Positions 52,086 to 61,272 of a DNA stretch of 64,000 nt are shown in pieces. The stretch covers positions 1-64,000 of the forward strand of contig JAJRQB010000030.1 in assembly GCA_024280485.1 (NCBI GenBank). The letters run 5' to 3'. Source of the DNA: Deltaproteobacteria bacterium. Lineage in GTDB: Bacteria > Desulfobacterota > Desulfuromonadia > Desulfuromonadales > Geopsychrobacteraceae. Numbering within the stretch: the stretch's first letter is position 1; every line of letters starts with the position of its first letter. Below the pieces are notes generated by a model. It did not search any database and was not told where the DNA came from. It was given only the letters and a program-made list of their open reading frames with translations. Position numbers and translations under genes: made by a program.

Positions 52086-52815
52086 TATAAAAAGCGCCTC
52101 CGAATTGATTGCCCTTGCTCTTCGCAAGCCGCTGGTTAATCCGAACCGAAGTGGCGGTCTTTACAGCGATCTGATTAACACCTATCACGCCAGCGGCGAA
52201 TTTGCTGAGATAGTCCGCTCAATTGCTGAAGGCTTTGGCCTACGGATTCTGGATGTAAACGAAAACGGACTTTTTCTTGCTGCAACAGGCGAAGAATCAC
52301 CCTTTCGAGCGAAGCTTGAAACGATCAACACCAGCTTGCTCACTCCCGAATTACGTCAGATTTTTGGGCTTGCCCTGGCGACCATTGCGGCCATTTATTA
52401 CCAGACAAACACATCTCTCCTTGAGGATATGGCACCAAGTACAACGGTTTATCAGGTTCGGGAAGAATTGATCAATATTGCTCGAACTCGCATTGAAGAT
52501 ATTAACAACGGCGATGAAGACTACTCCGACATAGACGAAGCCTGCAGAGTTATCTTGGAGATCCCGGTAACCAATTCAACCGAAAAAGGTGGCCAGAAAA
52601 AAAACACGTTGACTCGCTGGATTCAAAAGGCTTTCGATTTTTTGAAGGATGAAGGCTTCGTCAAAGACCGCGGCAATGGTGAGTACACAGCATACAGCCG
52701 ATTCCGTGTTCATATGCGGGAGTTTATGGCCATTGAAGCCTATCAGACGGTTGCTGAGATCATGAAGCGCCAGGAGATGGAAATTCTGGAGGAACGGAGC
52801 GAAGACCATGCCTAA
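52072..52815 (+). CDS. jetB: Wadjet JetB (MukE-like subunit)
   Basis: A 247-aa subunit that should bind the kleisin JetA. It has winged-helix character in its C-terminal half (RWIQKAFDFLKDEGFVKDRGNGEYTAYSRFRVHM), a strong pattern for MukE/JetB proteins. Start overlaps jetA by 14 nt and stop overlaps jetC by 8 nt. No catalytic motif, as expected. Confidence 0.78.
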   Translation: MDLNDIKSASELIALALRKPLVNPNRSGGLYSDLINTYHASGEFAEIVRSIAEGFGLRILDVNENGLFLAATGEESPFRAKLETINTSLLTPELRQIFGLALATIAAIYYQTNTSLLEDMAPSTTVYQVREELINIARTRIEDINNGDEDYSDIDEACRVILEIPVTNSTEKGGQKKNTLTRWIQKAFDFLKDEGFVKDRGNGEYTAYSRFRVHMREFMAIEAYQTVAEIMKRQEMEILEERSEDHA

Positions 52816-55800
52816 GATAAAATCTGTCCACCTATCTCGCGTTGGGCATCCTTCTGCTCGCCTGGACGGTGTGACGATCTACTTCACGCACAAAGGGGAC
52901 CCTTATGGAAGGCCCGAAGACACCATCTTGGCTCTTAGAAATGGGGGTGGTAAGACCAGCTTGCTGCAGTTACTCTTTTCGACCTTCGTTCCGGACAAAA
53001 GAGAATTCTCTGGCAGAACAAGCGAAGGGGGTGAACGAACCTTCGAGCAATACTTTCAAGCTAACGATCTTGGCTTGATTGTGACAGAGTGGGATTTGGG
53101 TAAAGACATGCCGAAACGAATTGTCGGCCAGTGTGCTGTTAAAAATTCAGCCTCTGACACAGATCCTGAACGCTGTTTTTTTAGTTTTCTGGATACCGAT
53201 ACAGAAACGGACTTCAAGCTATCAGATCTTCCCATGCGGCAATTCAAGAGTCCGCATAACTCAGGGAATGCCAGCAGCCTTAACGCTTTCAAACAACTTC
53301 TGCGACATGCGTTCGCAACTCGGCCGCACCAGCAACTTCTCATAACCTCAACACAAAGAGAATGGCAGAGGCATCTGCGCTCCTGGGGCTACGAACCCGA
53401 TCTGTTCCGCCTTCTTATTGCACTTAATAAGTCCGAAGGTGGTTCCAAGGAAATGGCAAAAGAAAACTTTGGGACAACGGAGAAAATGATTGGCCTCATC
53501 GCCATGCTTTCAATCTCTGATCATGACAGGAAAGACGGTAAGGGCTCTACCAATGTGAGAGATTTGGTTACCAAATACCGTGAAAACTTGAATCATCTTC
53601 CTGAGAAAGAAGCAGAAAAGAAAATGTGGGAAAGACTGACTCTTGGTCTCACGGAGTTGATTGTCCCTGGCAAAGAGCTTGAAAAAGCTCAAAAGGAATC
53701 CAGCGAAGCTTATTCCAAGCTACTATCTATCGGTCAGCGTGTTCTTGCGACACCAGCTGTTCTGAATAAAAAAATTGCTGATACAGAAGAAGAGGTCAAG
53801 GTCTTTAATAGCCTTATCGGCCAGAAACGCCGACACTTGCAGTCTCTCGACAAACAACAACGTTGGGTTGATAAAGAAATTTTACGCCTTATTCTCGATA
53901 CAGCACAAACCAATCTCGAAGTGGCTAAACAAGCCAAACTTGAGCGTCAGAGACATCTGAACGGCTTACACGCCCACAACCTCCAAATGGAGATAACCGC
54001 TCTCGAAGGCCAGTGCAGCGGCCTGCAGGTTGCCATAAATGAGGCAACAGAACCGACACGCGATATTGAAAACACGCTACATGCCATTGGCTTTCGTCTG
54101 GACACGCTTTTAGGTGGAAAACTAACAGCGGCAAAAGGCAGGTTCAAGGTTGCGGAAGAGAGATCAGGTAAAGCAGAACTTCAATTAAATCAACTTCGCC
54201 AGCAAGAGCGCAAGATAGATATTGAGCTCGGGAAAAACGAGGCAGAAGTGTCCTCTTTGAACTCATGGTTCGCTGAAGCGGGCAATGCTAAACAACGACT
54301 CGTTGATACGAATTACCTGCCCGATCTGGAGTATGTAGCAGCGAGTGCCTTTGAGACAAAAAATTCTCGAAAAGTGGTGCTGGCAGAAAACCTTCAGTTA
54401 CTGGTGAACGAGGGACAAAGGCTTGCGGAGCTCAGAGATGGACTACTCGAAGCAAAAAAGGACTCTGAGTCGGAACTGAAAGCGGCTGAAAGTAAGCAGG
54501 GAAAACATCAAGAGGCGGAAGAAAAGTATCAAAAGGCTCTGGTCGAAATCACTACCGACAAGAATCTTTGTCTCTTGATTGAATCAGAAGAAGTTGACCC
54601 CTATTCCCCGTCGTTACCTACACTTCTTGAGGACAAAGAGAGCCGGCTTTTACACGAAAAGTTCAACCTCGAAGTCGAACAGCGCAGGGTTCGGGAGTCT
54701 CTTAACTTCTTAGAAGGCGATTACAGGCTGATGCCACCCCCGGAAGATGTCTGGTGTATCGCTGAGCTTCTGAAGGATGATGGTATTCCCGCCTACCCGT
54801 ATGTGAAGTATTTAAGTGAGATCAACCTGTCTTCTGAAGCGATTCGTGAGCTTCTGCAAAAAGACCCCGCCCGATACGGTGGGGTATGTATCACTTCCAG
54901 TAATGATTTGGATCGTGCCAGGGATATTGCTGGAGAGGTGTCAACCTTACGAGGTCCGGTACAGATCTATCCTCTGGACAAACATACAGAAGAAATGGTT
55001 TCTGGATCGACCGATGTATCTATCGTCTCCCTGCGAGCATCAGATGCGACATTCGACAGAGTTGAAGCCTCAGCAAAACAGCGTGAACTGGATACAGAAA
55101 TCGAGGGCAGAGAGAAAGCGATTGAAAAAATTGATGTCCGCATTGAAACGATCAAGGAGGCCAGGGACAGTCTCAAGATTTTCCTTGTCAAATATCCAGA
55201 GGACACGGCAAACAATCTGGAATTCGAAAAAGAATCAATCCAGGATGAGATAACCCTTTGCAATGAAAAGTTCAGTGAAGCCGTCGGTGTTTTCGTTGAG
55301 CATGAGGGCTTTATTTCTGAGAACAGTGGCCAGCAAGAAGTTTTAAAAGAACAGATCGGAGGGATTACTCAAGCTTGCCAGGCTCTCGAAGTCTATATTT
55401 CCAGTTATGAATGCCATTGGTTTGAAAAAAACAATCACAAGCACGGTTTGGCGATAGCCCTTGAAGACTTGAAGCAAAAACAAAGCGATATCAATAAAGA
55501 CCGGGTAAAATGGACCTCCGAAAAAAAATCAGCTGATGGAGAGATTTCTGCGGAGAACGCTCTCATGACTGATTTTTCCCAGATGATCAGCGCTCTGTCT
55601 TATAAAGAATCTTCTCGCGGGGAAATTCCGGAAGAGGTGGATCACGACAATGTAGACAGCTTGAAAGCCCTTTATCATTCTAATCGCAAAACCTTTGAAG
55701 AAAAGAATACCAGCATTGAAGGGTTGATTGTCCAGCGTAACAACTTTAAGCAGAGAATTGCTGAAAAAGAGCAGCAAAGAGATGAATTCGCCCTGGATCT

Positions 55801-57256
55801 TTCAATTGACGTGCTGCAATCTATTGCCACTCAGTATGGGGAGAACAAGGTCTCTGGTTCTCTTCTCGACGCAGTGCTTGATGATCTCGAAAAAGCCAAG
55901 GAATGCTTCACGTTGGCAAATAACGCTGTTGGCGTTGCGGTTCAGGACAGGGATAAGTTCCCAGGTGGCCCTTCTGATTATGAGGTGCCTGAAGATGGTG
56001 AAGACCTTAAATCAGAGGACGATTTCAGGACGAAAAAATCTGTTTTGGCAAGTTCTCTCGAAGAGACAAAGACTCTAAAAAGGGAAATTGAACAGCAAGT
56101 GTTGTCTCTTGGTCAAGTTGTCGACTCAATTAATAAAGACTTGTCATATCTGGGGAAACTTATCGCGCCAGTCAAAGAAAAAACTGGGGCTCATAGTGAG
56201 TTTTCTTCTTCGATGGGATTTTTGAGTTTTGAAGAGGCGTCTTCGGAATGGAATGGGGCTGATCTCCACCATGAGAATACAAGAAAAGCGGAACGATCAC
56301 GGTTCGAATTGGTAAATAAAAAGAAAAGCTTAATTACCCAAATTATTAACGATGATAGTTTCAACAATGTCGTGACCATAATAAGACAAAGGATTAATGG
56401 CCAATACGATACTCTGCATCTTGATGCGACCGAATATGCGCAAGAAGCACGGAATGCATATGATTCTGTAAGCTACAGTTTGGCCAAGACGAAAGACCAA
56501 CAGAAAGAAATTGTTGATTATCTGCTTGATGATGTCCGTAGCATCAAATCTAACTTAGAGGCTCTAGACCGTATTTCTAAGATCCCTGAAAGCGATACGA
56601 AGTGGGCAAAATGGGGTGGCCGGAAATTCTTCAAAGTAAAGATTGAAGGTAAGCGGATCGATGATGGTTTTTGCCGGACAAAGATTGAAGATTATGTTCA
56701 AGCCCTTGCCAAGGCTAATGACAAAAGCTTCCCTTCAAGCGCTCAAGCAATCATTGAAGGGGTTGCGAAATACTCACTTAAAGACATTACCAAGATTACG
56801 ACAATGAAACCGGATCACTTTATGAGCACCGACCCAGTAACTCTCGAAGAAGCAGCTAAATGGTCAGGTGGTGAAGGATTTACTTACGCAGCCCTTTCTC
56901 TGATGATTCTCAGTCGGTTGATCTCGCACGTCAATGCTTCAGTAAATGTCGGCGGCGGAATTCTGGTGGTGGATAATCCTATCGGAACTTGCAACCATCT
57001 TGAGTTTATAAAGCTCCAGCAGATTGTCGCTAAAATGTTGGACGTCCAACTGCTCTACCCGACTGCGGTTAAGGACCTTGACGCATTAAGTTTGTTCCCA
57101 AATGTTGTGTCCTTGTCCAATAACCATATCGATGCAAAAACTGGTTTCAAACATGTTCGTGTTGAATCAGGCAAGGACGACTCGCCGGGGTTAAGTACCG
57201 CCCATATGACTTTTTCTTCTGAGGTGGTGAATGTTCAAAACAGCACAGTTCAATGA
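52808..57256 (+). CDS. jetC: Wadjet JetC (SMC/MukB-like ATPase)
   Basis: A 1482-aa SMC-like motor that would extrude DNA loops and present plasmid DNA to JetD. The N-terminal head has Walker A RNGGGKTSLL (45-51), then long coiled coil (roughly 290-640 and 750-1250, e.g. LQLNQLRQQERKIDIELGKNE) flanking a hinge-like globular region. The C-terminal head has signature WSGGEGFTYAA (about 1353) and Walker B GGGILVVDNPIG (Asp1389). The residue after the Walker B Asp is Asn1390 instead of the usual catalytic Glu. GGAGGAACGGAG precedes the ATG, within jetB. Confidence 0.88.
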   Translation: MPKIKSVHLSRVGHPSARLDGVTIYFTHKGDPYGRPEDTILALRNGGGKTSLLQLLFSTFVPDKREFSGRTSEGGERTFEQYFQANDLGLIVTEWDLGKDMPKRIVGQCAVKNSASDTDPERCFFSFLDTDTETDFKLSDLPMRQFKSPHNSGNASSLNAFKQLLRHAFATRPHQQLLITSTQREWQRHLRSWGYEPDLFRLLIALNKSEGGSKEMAKENFGTTEKMIGLIAMLSISDHDRKDGKGSTNVRDLVTKYRENLNHLPEKEAEKKMWERLTLGLTELIVPGKELEKAQKESSEAYSKLLSIGQRVLATPAVLNKKIADTEEEVKVFNSLIGQKRRHLQSLDKQQRWVDKEILRLILDTAQTNLEVAKQAKLERQRHLNGLHAHNLQMEITALEGQCSGLQVAINEATEPTRDIENTLHAIGFRLDTLLGGKLTAAKGRFKVAEERSGKAELQLNQLRQQERKIDIELGKNEAEVSSLNSWFAEAGNAKQRLVDTNYLPDLEYVAASAFETKNSRKVVLAENLQLLVNEGQRLAELRDGLLEAKKDSESELKAAESKQGKHQEAEEKYQKALVEITTDKNLCLLIESEEVDPYSPSLPTLLEDKESRLLHEKFNLEVEQRRVRESLNFLEGDYRLMPPPEDVWCIAELLKDDGIPAYPYVKYLSEINLSSEAIRELLQKDPARYGGVCITSSNDLDRARDIAGEVSTLRGPVQIYPLDKHTEEMVSGSTDVSIVSLRASDATFDRVEASAKQRELDTEIEGREKAIEKIDVRIETIKEARDSLKIFLVKYPEDTANNLEFEKESIQDEITLCNEKFSEAVGVFVEHEGFISENSGQQEVLKEQIGGITQACQALEVYISSYECHWFEKNNHKHGLAIALEDLKQKQSDINKDRVKWTSEKKSADGEISAENALMTDFSQMISALSYKESSRGEIPEEVDHDNVDSLKALYHSNRKTFEEKNTSIEGLIVQRNNFKQRIAEKEQQRDEFALDLSIDVLQSIATQYGENKVSGSLLDAVLDDLEKAKECFTLANNAVGVAVQDRDKFPGGPSDYEVPEDGEDLKSEDDFRTKKSVLASSLEETKTLKREIEQQVLSLGQVVDSINKDLSYLGKLIAPVKEKTGAHSEFSSSMGFLSFEEASSEWNGADLHHENTRKAERSRFELVNKKKSLITQIINDDSFNNVVTIIRQRINGQYDTLHLDATEYAQEARNAYDSVSYSLAKTKDQQKEIVDYLLDDVRSIKSNLEALDRISKIPESDTKWAKWGGRKFFKVKIEGKRIDDGFCRTKIEDYVQALAKANDKSFPSSAQAIIEGVAKYSLKDITKITTMKPDHFMSTDPVTLEEAAKWSGGEGFTYAALSLMILSRLISHVNASVNVGGGILVVDNPIGTCNHLEFIKLQQIVAKMLDVQLLYPTAVKDLDALSLFPNVVSLSNNHIDAKTGFKHVRVESGKDDSPGLSTAHMTFSSEVVNVQNSTVQ

Positions 57257-58271
57257 TTTCTTAAAAACCCTTCCGAAAAAAAGGGTTACAATAGATCTGC
57301 AAACGCTCTGGCTCACCTTTGGTCGTTGCTTCCCGGCAGAGGTAGGCTCTGGCCAAAGTCGGGAAATCCTTTCTTCACTGATAGAGGTGATGGTTGAAAA
57401 CGGATATCGGCTACCATCTTCGAACAAAAAGAACTATGACCGATCAGCTTTTCCCCAACTCCCCTTTTGGATTAAACAGCCTGAACAAGAGAAACAACTT
57501 AAATTCAACCCCAAAAATCATCTTTGGGCTCCCGAACTCGCTTTTTTAGCTTCCCGGACAAGACTGGTAAACCACGAACTATGGCTTCGTGTTAATTTCT
57601 GGCTTAAAGACAACCGGAACCGAGATATCCCGTTTATCCCTTTGCGCGAACGTTCTTACCAGATTTTTCGCGACGAAAAGGCATTAGATGCTTTGAGAAA
57701 AACCTCACCGTTTCTCAAAAAAGAAATTACCCTTGAAGAGTTGCGTTGTTTTGTTGTTTACGAACCTCTTCCGACTGAATTGGGACCACCTTCCGCAGTC
57801 GGAAAGTCAGCCCTGATTGTGGAAAACCAGACGACACATTGGAGCATCGCGCACTGGAACAGATCATCTGGCCGGTATGCCTGTGTTGTCTATGGGGGTG
57901 GGAACAAAATTTCAGCAGCCTGGGAATGGCTTGTGTTGAAGCAACAGGAGTTCAAGTATTCGGAGATTAAATATTTCGGGGATATTGATGTCACTGGTTT
58001 TGAAATCCCGCAAAGAGTAAAAAAGCAGATTACAGAGATATCAGAAATTCCCTTTAGCCTTGATGTCGATCTTTACTCATTGCTCATACAAGAAGAGCAA
58101 GGAAAGATTCACCTTCCGTCACAAGGCAAGACGGATGTTTCGTCAGATTTATTGGAGGGATTGCCTAGTCAATTGGCAGGCCAGCTTAGAAAGGTTTTGT
58201 TGGTTGGGAATAGAATTCCTCAGGAGGCAATTACTCAACAAATTCTGTCCCAACAATTTAATAGGCTTTGA
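57231..58271 (+). CDS. jetD: Wadjet JetD (Toprim nuclease subunit)
   Basis: The 346-aa effector nuclease of the system. The C-terminal half is a Toprim (DUF2220-like) domain with Glu198 in ALIVENQ and the DxD pair Asp251/Asp253 in KYFGDIDVTGFEIP; the N-terminal half (WAPELAFLASRTRLVNHELWLRVN) is the DUF3322-like arm that contacts JetC. It overlaps jetC by 26 nt and is the last gene. With JetA-C it should cleave circular plasmid DNA. The exact Wadjet type (I, II, III) cannot be fixed by eye. Confidence 0.85.
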   Translation: MFKTAQFNDFLKTLPKKRVTIDLQTLWLTFGRCFPAEVGSGQSREILSSLIEVMVENGYRLPSSNKKNYDRSAFPQLPFWIKQPEQEKQLKFNPKNHLWAPELAFLASRTRLVNHELWLRVNFWLKDNRNRDIPFIPLRERSYQIFRDEKALDALRKTSPFLKKEITLEELRCFVVYEPLPTELGPPSAVGKSALIVENQTTHWSIAHWNRSSGRYACVVYGGGNKISAAWEWLVLKQQEFKYSEIKYFGDIDVTGFEIPQRVKKQITEISEIPFSLDVDLYSLLIQEEQGKIHLPSQGKTDVSSDLLEGLPSQLAGQLRKVLLVGNRIPQEAITQQILSQQFNRL

Positions 58272-58283
58272 TCGGGTCTAATC

Positions 58284-58303
58284 CCCCGCAGCTTGCTGCG
58301 GGG
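58284..58303 (+). terminator. Hairpin after the Jet operon
   Basis: CCCCGCAGC-tt-GCTGCGGGG, 12 bp after the jetD stop, without a clear T-run. It may end the operon or be an island-boundary repeat. Confidence 0.5.
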
Positions 58304-58329
58304 TGATTCATTTCAGCTCCGCTTGGAAA

Positions 58330-58476
58330 AATCGGCAATTGTTGAACGCTGGGCACAGCATTGTTGATACTGCACTAGAAACTGGGCTTACTGATCAGGT
58401 GCCTCTGACCCGCTATTTCAAAACTAAATTTGGCATCCATCCAGGTCTTTACTGGCGTCAGATTCTAAATACTTAA
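58330..58476 (+). pseudogene. Remnant of an AraC-family regulator (second HTH only)
   Basis: A 48-codon open stretch ending in TAA encodes the C-terminal AraC helix-turn-helix (DTALETGLTDQVPLTRYFKT, then FGIHPGLYWRQIL). No start, first HTH or effector domain precedes it. It is a relic at the right boundary of the Jet island. Confidence 0.75.
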
Positions 58477-58555
58477 GTAGATCAATTTTGTACAAGAACC
58501 TCCCTTTGCTTCTCTGGTATTGATCAAGCCAGAAGAATGCAGAAAGGGGAAGTTG

Positions 58556-58672
58556 ATGAACAAATGGCTACGAAACCGGCTACGGGTATTTCTGTTATGC
58601 CAACAGCAGAAGCGACAATTACTGGCTATGGATGAATGAATACGTAATGACCTTGCCATTAGCCGGTTCGGA
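58556..58672 (+). pseudogene. DUF1127-type small gene interrupted by TGA
   Basis: ATG with AAAGGGGAAG upstream opens a 27-codon frame (MNKWLRNRLRVFLLCQQQKR...) ending in TGA after LLAMDE. The same frame continues IRNDLAISRFG. DUF1127 proteins have an Arg at the stop position (MDxR), so a CGA-to-TGA change is likely. The TGA has no SECIS-like hairpin after it, so it is not read as selenocysteine. Confidence 0.6.
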
Positions 58673-58741
58673 TTGCTGAACAACTTGCGGGCAGATTTGA
58701 GTCCCCAGGATGTCCAAAATTACACAGGGGAGAACGAGAAT

Positions 58742-59101
58742 ATGTCTAAAGAGACAAAGCCGGTCATATCCTATGAAGATTCATTCGAGAAGCTTGACAT
58801 AAGAGTCGGTAGAGTCATTTCCGTTGATCTTGAGACCGAGACCTTTAAGCCGACGTATAAAATGAGCGTAGATTTTGGCAAATTTGGTAAACGAATCAGC
58901 TATGGCAGGTTCACTCAGCACCCTGTGGAAGAGGTCAAAGACAGGTTGGTATTGGGCGTCTTGAACTTTGAACCCCGGCAAATGGGACCAGTGACTTCCG
59001 AGGTCTTGATCTTGGGTGTTCAATATCCAAAAGCTGAGAGCGGTGAGGCGACCTTTGTCTCACCAGCAGTCAATGCAAAGGTTGGCAGTAAATTATTTTA
59101 A
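58742..59101 (+). CDS. csaA: CsaA-like tRNA-binding domain protein
   Basis: A 119-aa OB-fold protein of the CsaA/EMAP-II tRNA-binding kind, with chaperone-like roles described in Bacillus. Motifs: KLDIRVGRVISVD at the start, GRFTQHPVEEVKDRLVLGVLNF, and EVLILGVQYP. The start is the ATG with AGGGGAGA 9 nt upstream; the ORF track extends 69 nt further into the DUF1127 relic without support. Single gene with its own terminator. Confidence 0.88.
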   Translation: MSKETKPVISYEDSFEKLDIRVGRVISVDLETETFKPTYKMSVDFGKFGKRISYGRFTQHPVEEVKDRLVLGVLNFEPRQMGPVTSEVLILGVQYPKAESGEATFVSPAVNAKVGSKLF

Positions 59102-59135
59102 TTGTCATACTTGTTCTGAATATTGAAGACAGAAT

Positions 59136-59168
59136 AAGTCCCGGGTCGTTATAGAAATCGGGGCTTTT
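59136..59168 (+). terminator. Terminator of csaA
   Basis: AAGTCCCG pairs with CGGGGCTT (one G-U pair) and is followed by TT and, after eight bases, a T-run (TTCTTTTTTTA). Located 35 bp after the csaA stop. Confidence 0.55.
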
Positions 59169-59241
59169 CTGAAGTTCTTTTTTTATAATCCCGCACTGTC
59201 TGTCGCCTGTGGGGCGATTTACTTCGCTCCTGCTGTTGCTC

Positions 59242-60204
59242 TTAAGGACTATTTCGGGACGATGGGGCTGGTATTGATTTACCGCTCATTTTTTTGCGCA
59301 AAAAACCAAAGATTCGCCCATCGATTGCTGCCAATCCCAGACAGATAAGCCCCATACCAGCGAAATCTTTCAACGCGAGTTGCTCTTCAAGAAAAAACGC
59401 CCCGAGCAAGATCGCGCTGATCGGAATGAGAAATGTGACCAGCAACAGGTTTGTCGCTCCTGCTGTTGCCAGAATGCGGAAATAAATGATATAGGCGAGT
59501 GCGGTTGAAAACAATGCCAGTCCGAACATCGCGGACCAGGTTTCTACTCCGGGCATAGCGAGAGTCCAGGGTTGATCTACGATGACAGCCAGAGGCACCA
59601 ACAGGATGGTTGATGCAGTCACTTGGCCGGTTGCTGTCACCAGTGGCGCTATTCCATAACCTTTGAAGCGCCGGCCGTAAACCCCGGCGAAAGCATAAGA
59701 GAGCGCGGCAGTGAGGACCGCCAATTGAGCCAGAGTATTGGTGCCCAGAGTCCCTATGCTATCCAGACCGATGATCACGGCGGCCCCTGCAAAACCGACG
59801 ATAATGCCGACCAGCCGTCCGCCCGTGAGTTTTTCGTCTTTGGTAAACGCATGGGCAACGATGACGGTGAAAATCGGGGTTGTTGCGTTAAAAATCGATG
59901 CGAGGCCACTGGCGATGTGGGTCTGGCCCCAGACAATCAGACAGAAAGGGATCATGTTGTTGAGTAATCCCATACCAAAGAACGCGCCCCACAGCCGACG
60001 GTCTGTCGGCATCCGTAATCCGGTCGCACGCACCACCAGGTTAAGCGCAATTGCCGCCAGACCGACACGCAGAGCCACGATGGTGAATGGTGGCAGGGCC
60101 TTAACGGCAACCCCGACAAAGAAAAAAGACCCGCCCCAAAGAACAGACAGAATAATAAGCAAAAGCCACTCGGTGGCACCCATCGTATGATTAACAGTTT
60201 TCAT
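59242..60204 (-). CDS. EamA/DMT-superfamily permease
   Basis: A 320-aa inner-membrane transporter with ten hydrophobic segments and the internal duplication of the EamA family. The first repeat begins WLLLIILSVLWGGSFFFVGVA, and the second ends in PISAILLGAFFLEEQLALKDFAGMGLICLGL. Start set at ATG 60204, which has GGAG 8 nt upstream; the longer ORF-track N-terminus (SARIGWSPSKNKSM) looks non-coding. EamA proteins export amino acids or metabolites; the substrate is unknown. The 263-bp gap to the lipoate ligase gene (60205-60467) holds no gene. Confidence 0.88.
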   Translation of the reverse strand: MKTVNHTMGATEWLLLIILSVLWGGSFFFVGVAVKALPPFTIVALRVGLAAIALNLVVRATGLRMPTDRRLWGAFFGMGLLNNMIPFCLIVWGQTHIASGLASIFNATTPIFTVIVAHAFTKDEKLTGGRLVGIIVGFAGAAVIIGLDSIGTLGTNTLAQLAVLTAALSYAFAGVYGRRFKGYGIAPLVTATGQVTASTILLVPLAVIVDQPWTLAMPGVETWSAMFGLALFSTALAYIIYFRILATAGATNLLLVTFLIPISAILLGAFFLEEQLALKDFAGMGLICLGLAAIDGRIFGFLRKKMSGKSIPAPSSRNSP

Positions 60205-60467
60205 GTATGACTCCATGTTGTTTGCGTTTGCGCACAACATAGACTTGTTTTTGGAGGGCGACCACCCGATTCTTGCGCTGCCGTAAAAAATCATTTCCAC
60301 AGTTAAAAGTAGAATCGTGAGCTGAATTCCGCTCAGTTGCCTGAAGAGGGTGAGCTTTGCTTAAATCAATAAGTCGATGTTACGGATATGAACTATGAAA
60401 ATCTCCAAAATCCACATTTACAAGGCATCATCACGAGGTCCTAAAAAGAATACAGATCCTATCGAAT

Positions 60468-61229
60468 TTAAACGTCGAAAGTTTTAGTTAGTTGCGTGGC
60501 CAGTTGTTGTTCAACGCTGGTGATAAAGGATTCAGAACTCAGCTGAGAGGGGGGAAGGGTTTTTCGAAGAGTTGTGCAGGCTGCAGGGTCGAACTGTTGC
60601 GGGTTGTTGCACAGACTGTAGAGTCGGTTGATCCTGGCAGTTACCTCAGGCAGATCGAGATCGACCAGCAGACACGCGTGCGCAAGGACCGCCGCATGCT
60701 CACGGTTGCCACCTGCCCAGCGTTGAGCCGTCCCGACCAGCTTTTTTCCTTCGATCTGCAGATTGAAGCGGCCATCACAAAATGAACCCGGCACCTCGCC
60801 GGTTTCGGCCTCTATCCCATAGCTGGCCAGTAACTGACCCAGCAGGACGCAGAGCAACAGATAACCATCCTTCAAGGTCCAACCTTTAATCCTGGGATGA
60901 ATCACTGACAGGCTAAGCATTCCCGGCCCCTGTGGTACACAGGACCCACCAGAGCTGCGCACGACCACCGGCCAGCCCTCTGTGGCAAGGGTCGCGCTTG
61001 CCTGCGCGAAATTCTCCATCCGCGCTTCTCGCCGCGTCACCACCAGACAGCGGGGCTCTGTTTTTATGCAGAGGCAGGGACCGCTCTCGCCGCGCCCGAC
61101 CTGTCGTAATAAGTTTTCGTCAAAGCGGATGCTCGTCTCCGGGTCGCTTATCAATTCAGGACGGAGCAGTTGCCAGGGCTGGTCGAACTTCAGGGTGGGG
61201 AAACGGTGGGTGATTGGTGGCAAGGTCAT
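60468..61229 (-). CDS. Lipoate-protein ligase A / BPL-LPL family protein
   Basis: A 253-aa member of the biotin/lipoyl ligase fold. It has VRSSGGSCVPQGPGMLSLS in place of the RRxxGGxxVxHxxG motif (Arg-Arg replaced by Val-Arg) and GSFCDGRFNLQIEGKKLVGTAQRW with the catalytic Lys region. Members attach or transfer lipoate or octanoate to dehydrogenase domains. The altered first motif means the exact activity, ligase or octanoyltransferase, cannot be decided. Confidence 0.8.
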   Translation of the reverse strand: MTLPPITHRFPTLKFDQPWQLLRPELISDPETSIRFDENLLRQVGRGESGPCLCIKTEPRCLVVTRREARMENFAQASATLATEGWPVVVRSSGGSCVPQGPGMLSLSVIHPRIKGWTLKDGYLLLCVLLGQLLASYGIEAETGEVPGSFCDGRFNLQIEGKKLVGTAQRWAGGNREHAAVLAHACLLVDLDLPEVTARINRLYSLCNNPQQFDPAACTTLRKTLPPSQLSSESFITSVEQQLATQLTKTFDV

Positions 61230-61272
61230 TTCAGAAGTTTACTTGAAAAAGCCCGCGAACTCTATGCTGACT

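Noticed and set aside
50562-58271. Housekeeping MukBEF/SMC condensin
   Set aside because: The Toprim gene, the WYL regulator with operator and the flanking gene relics fit a Wadjet defence island instead.
58637-58639. TGA in the DUF1127 frame as selenocysteine
   Set aside because: No stem with a GGUCU-type loop within 40 nt downstream, and relatives have Arg rather than Cys at this place.
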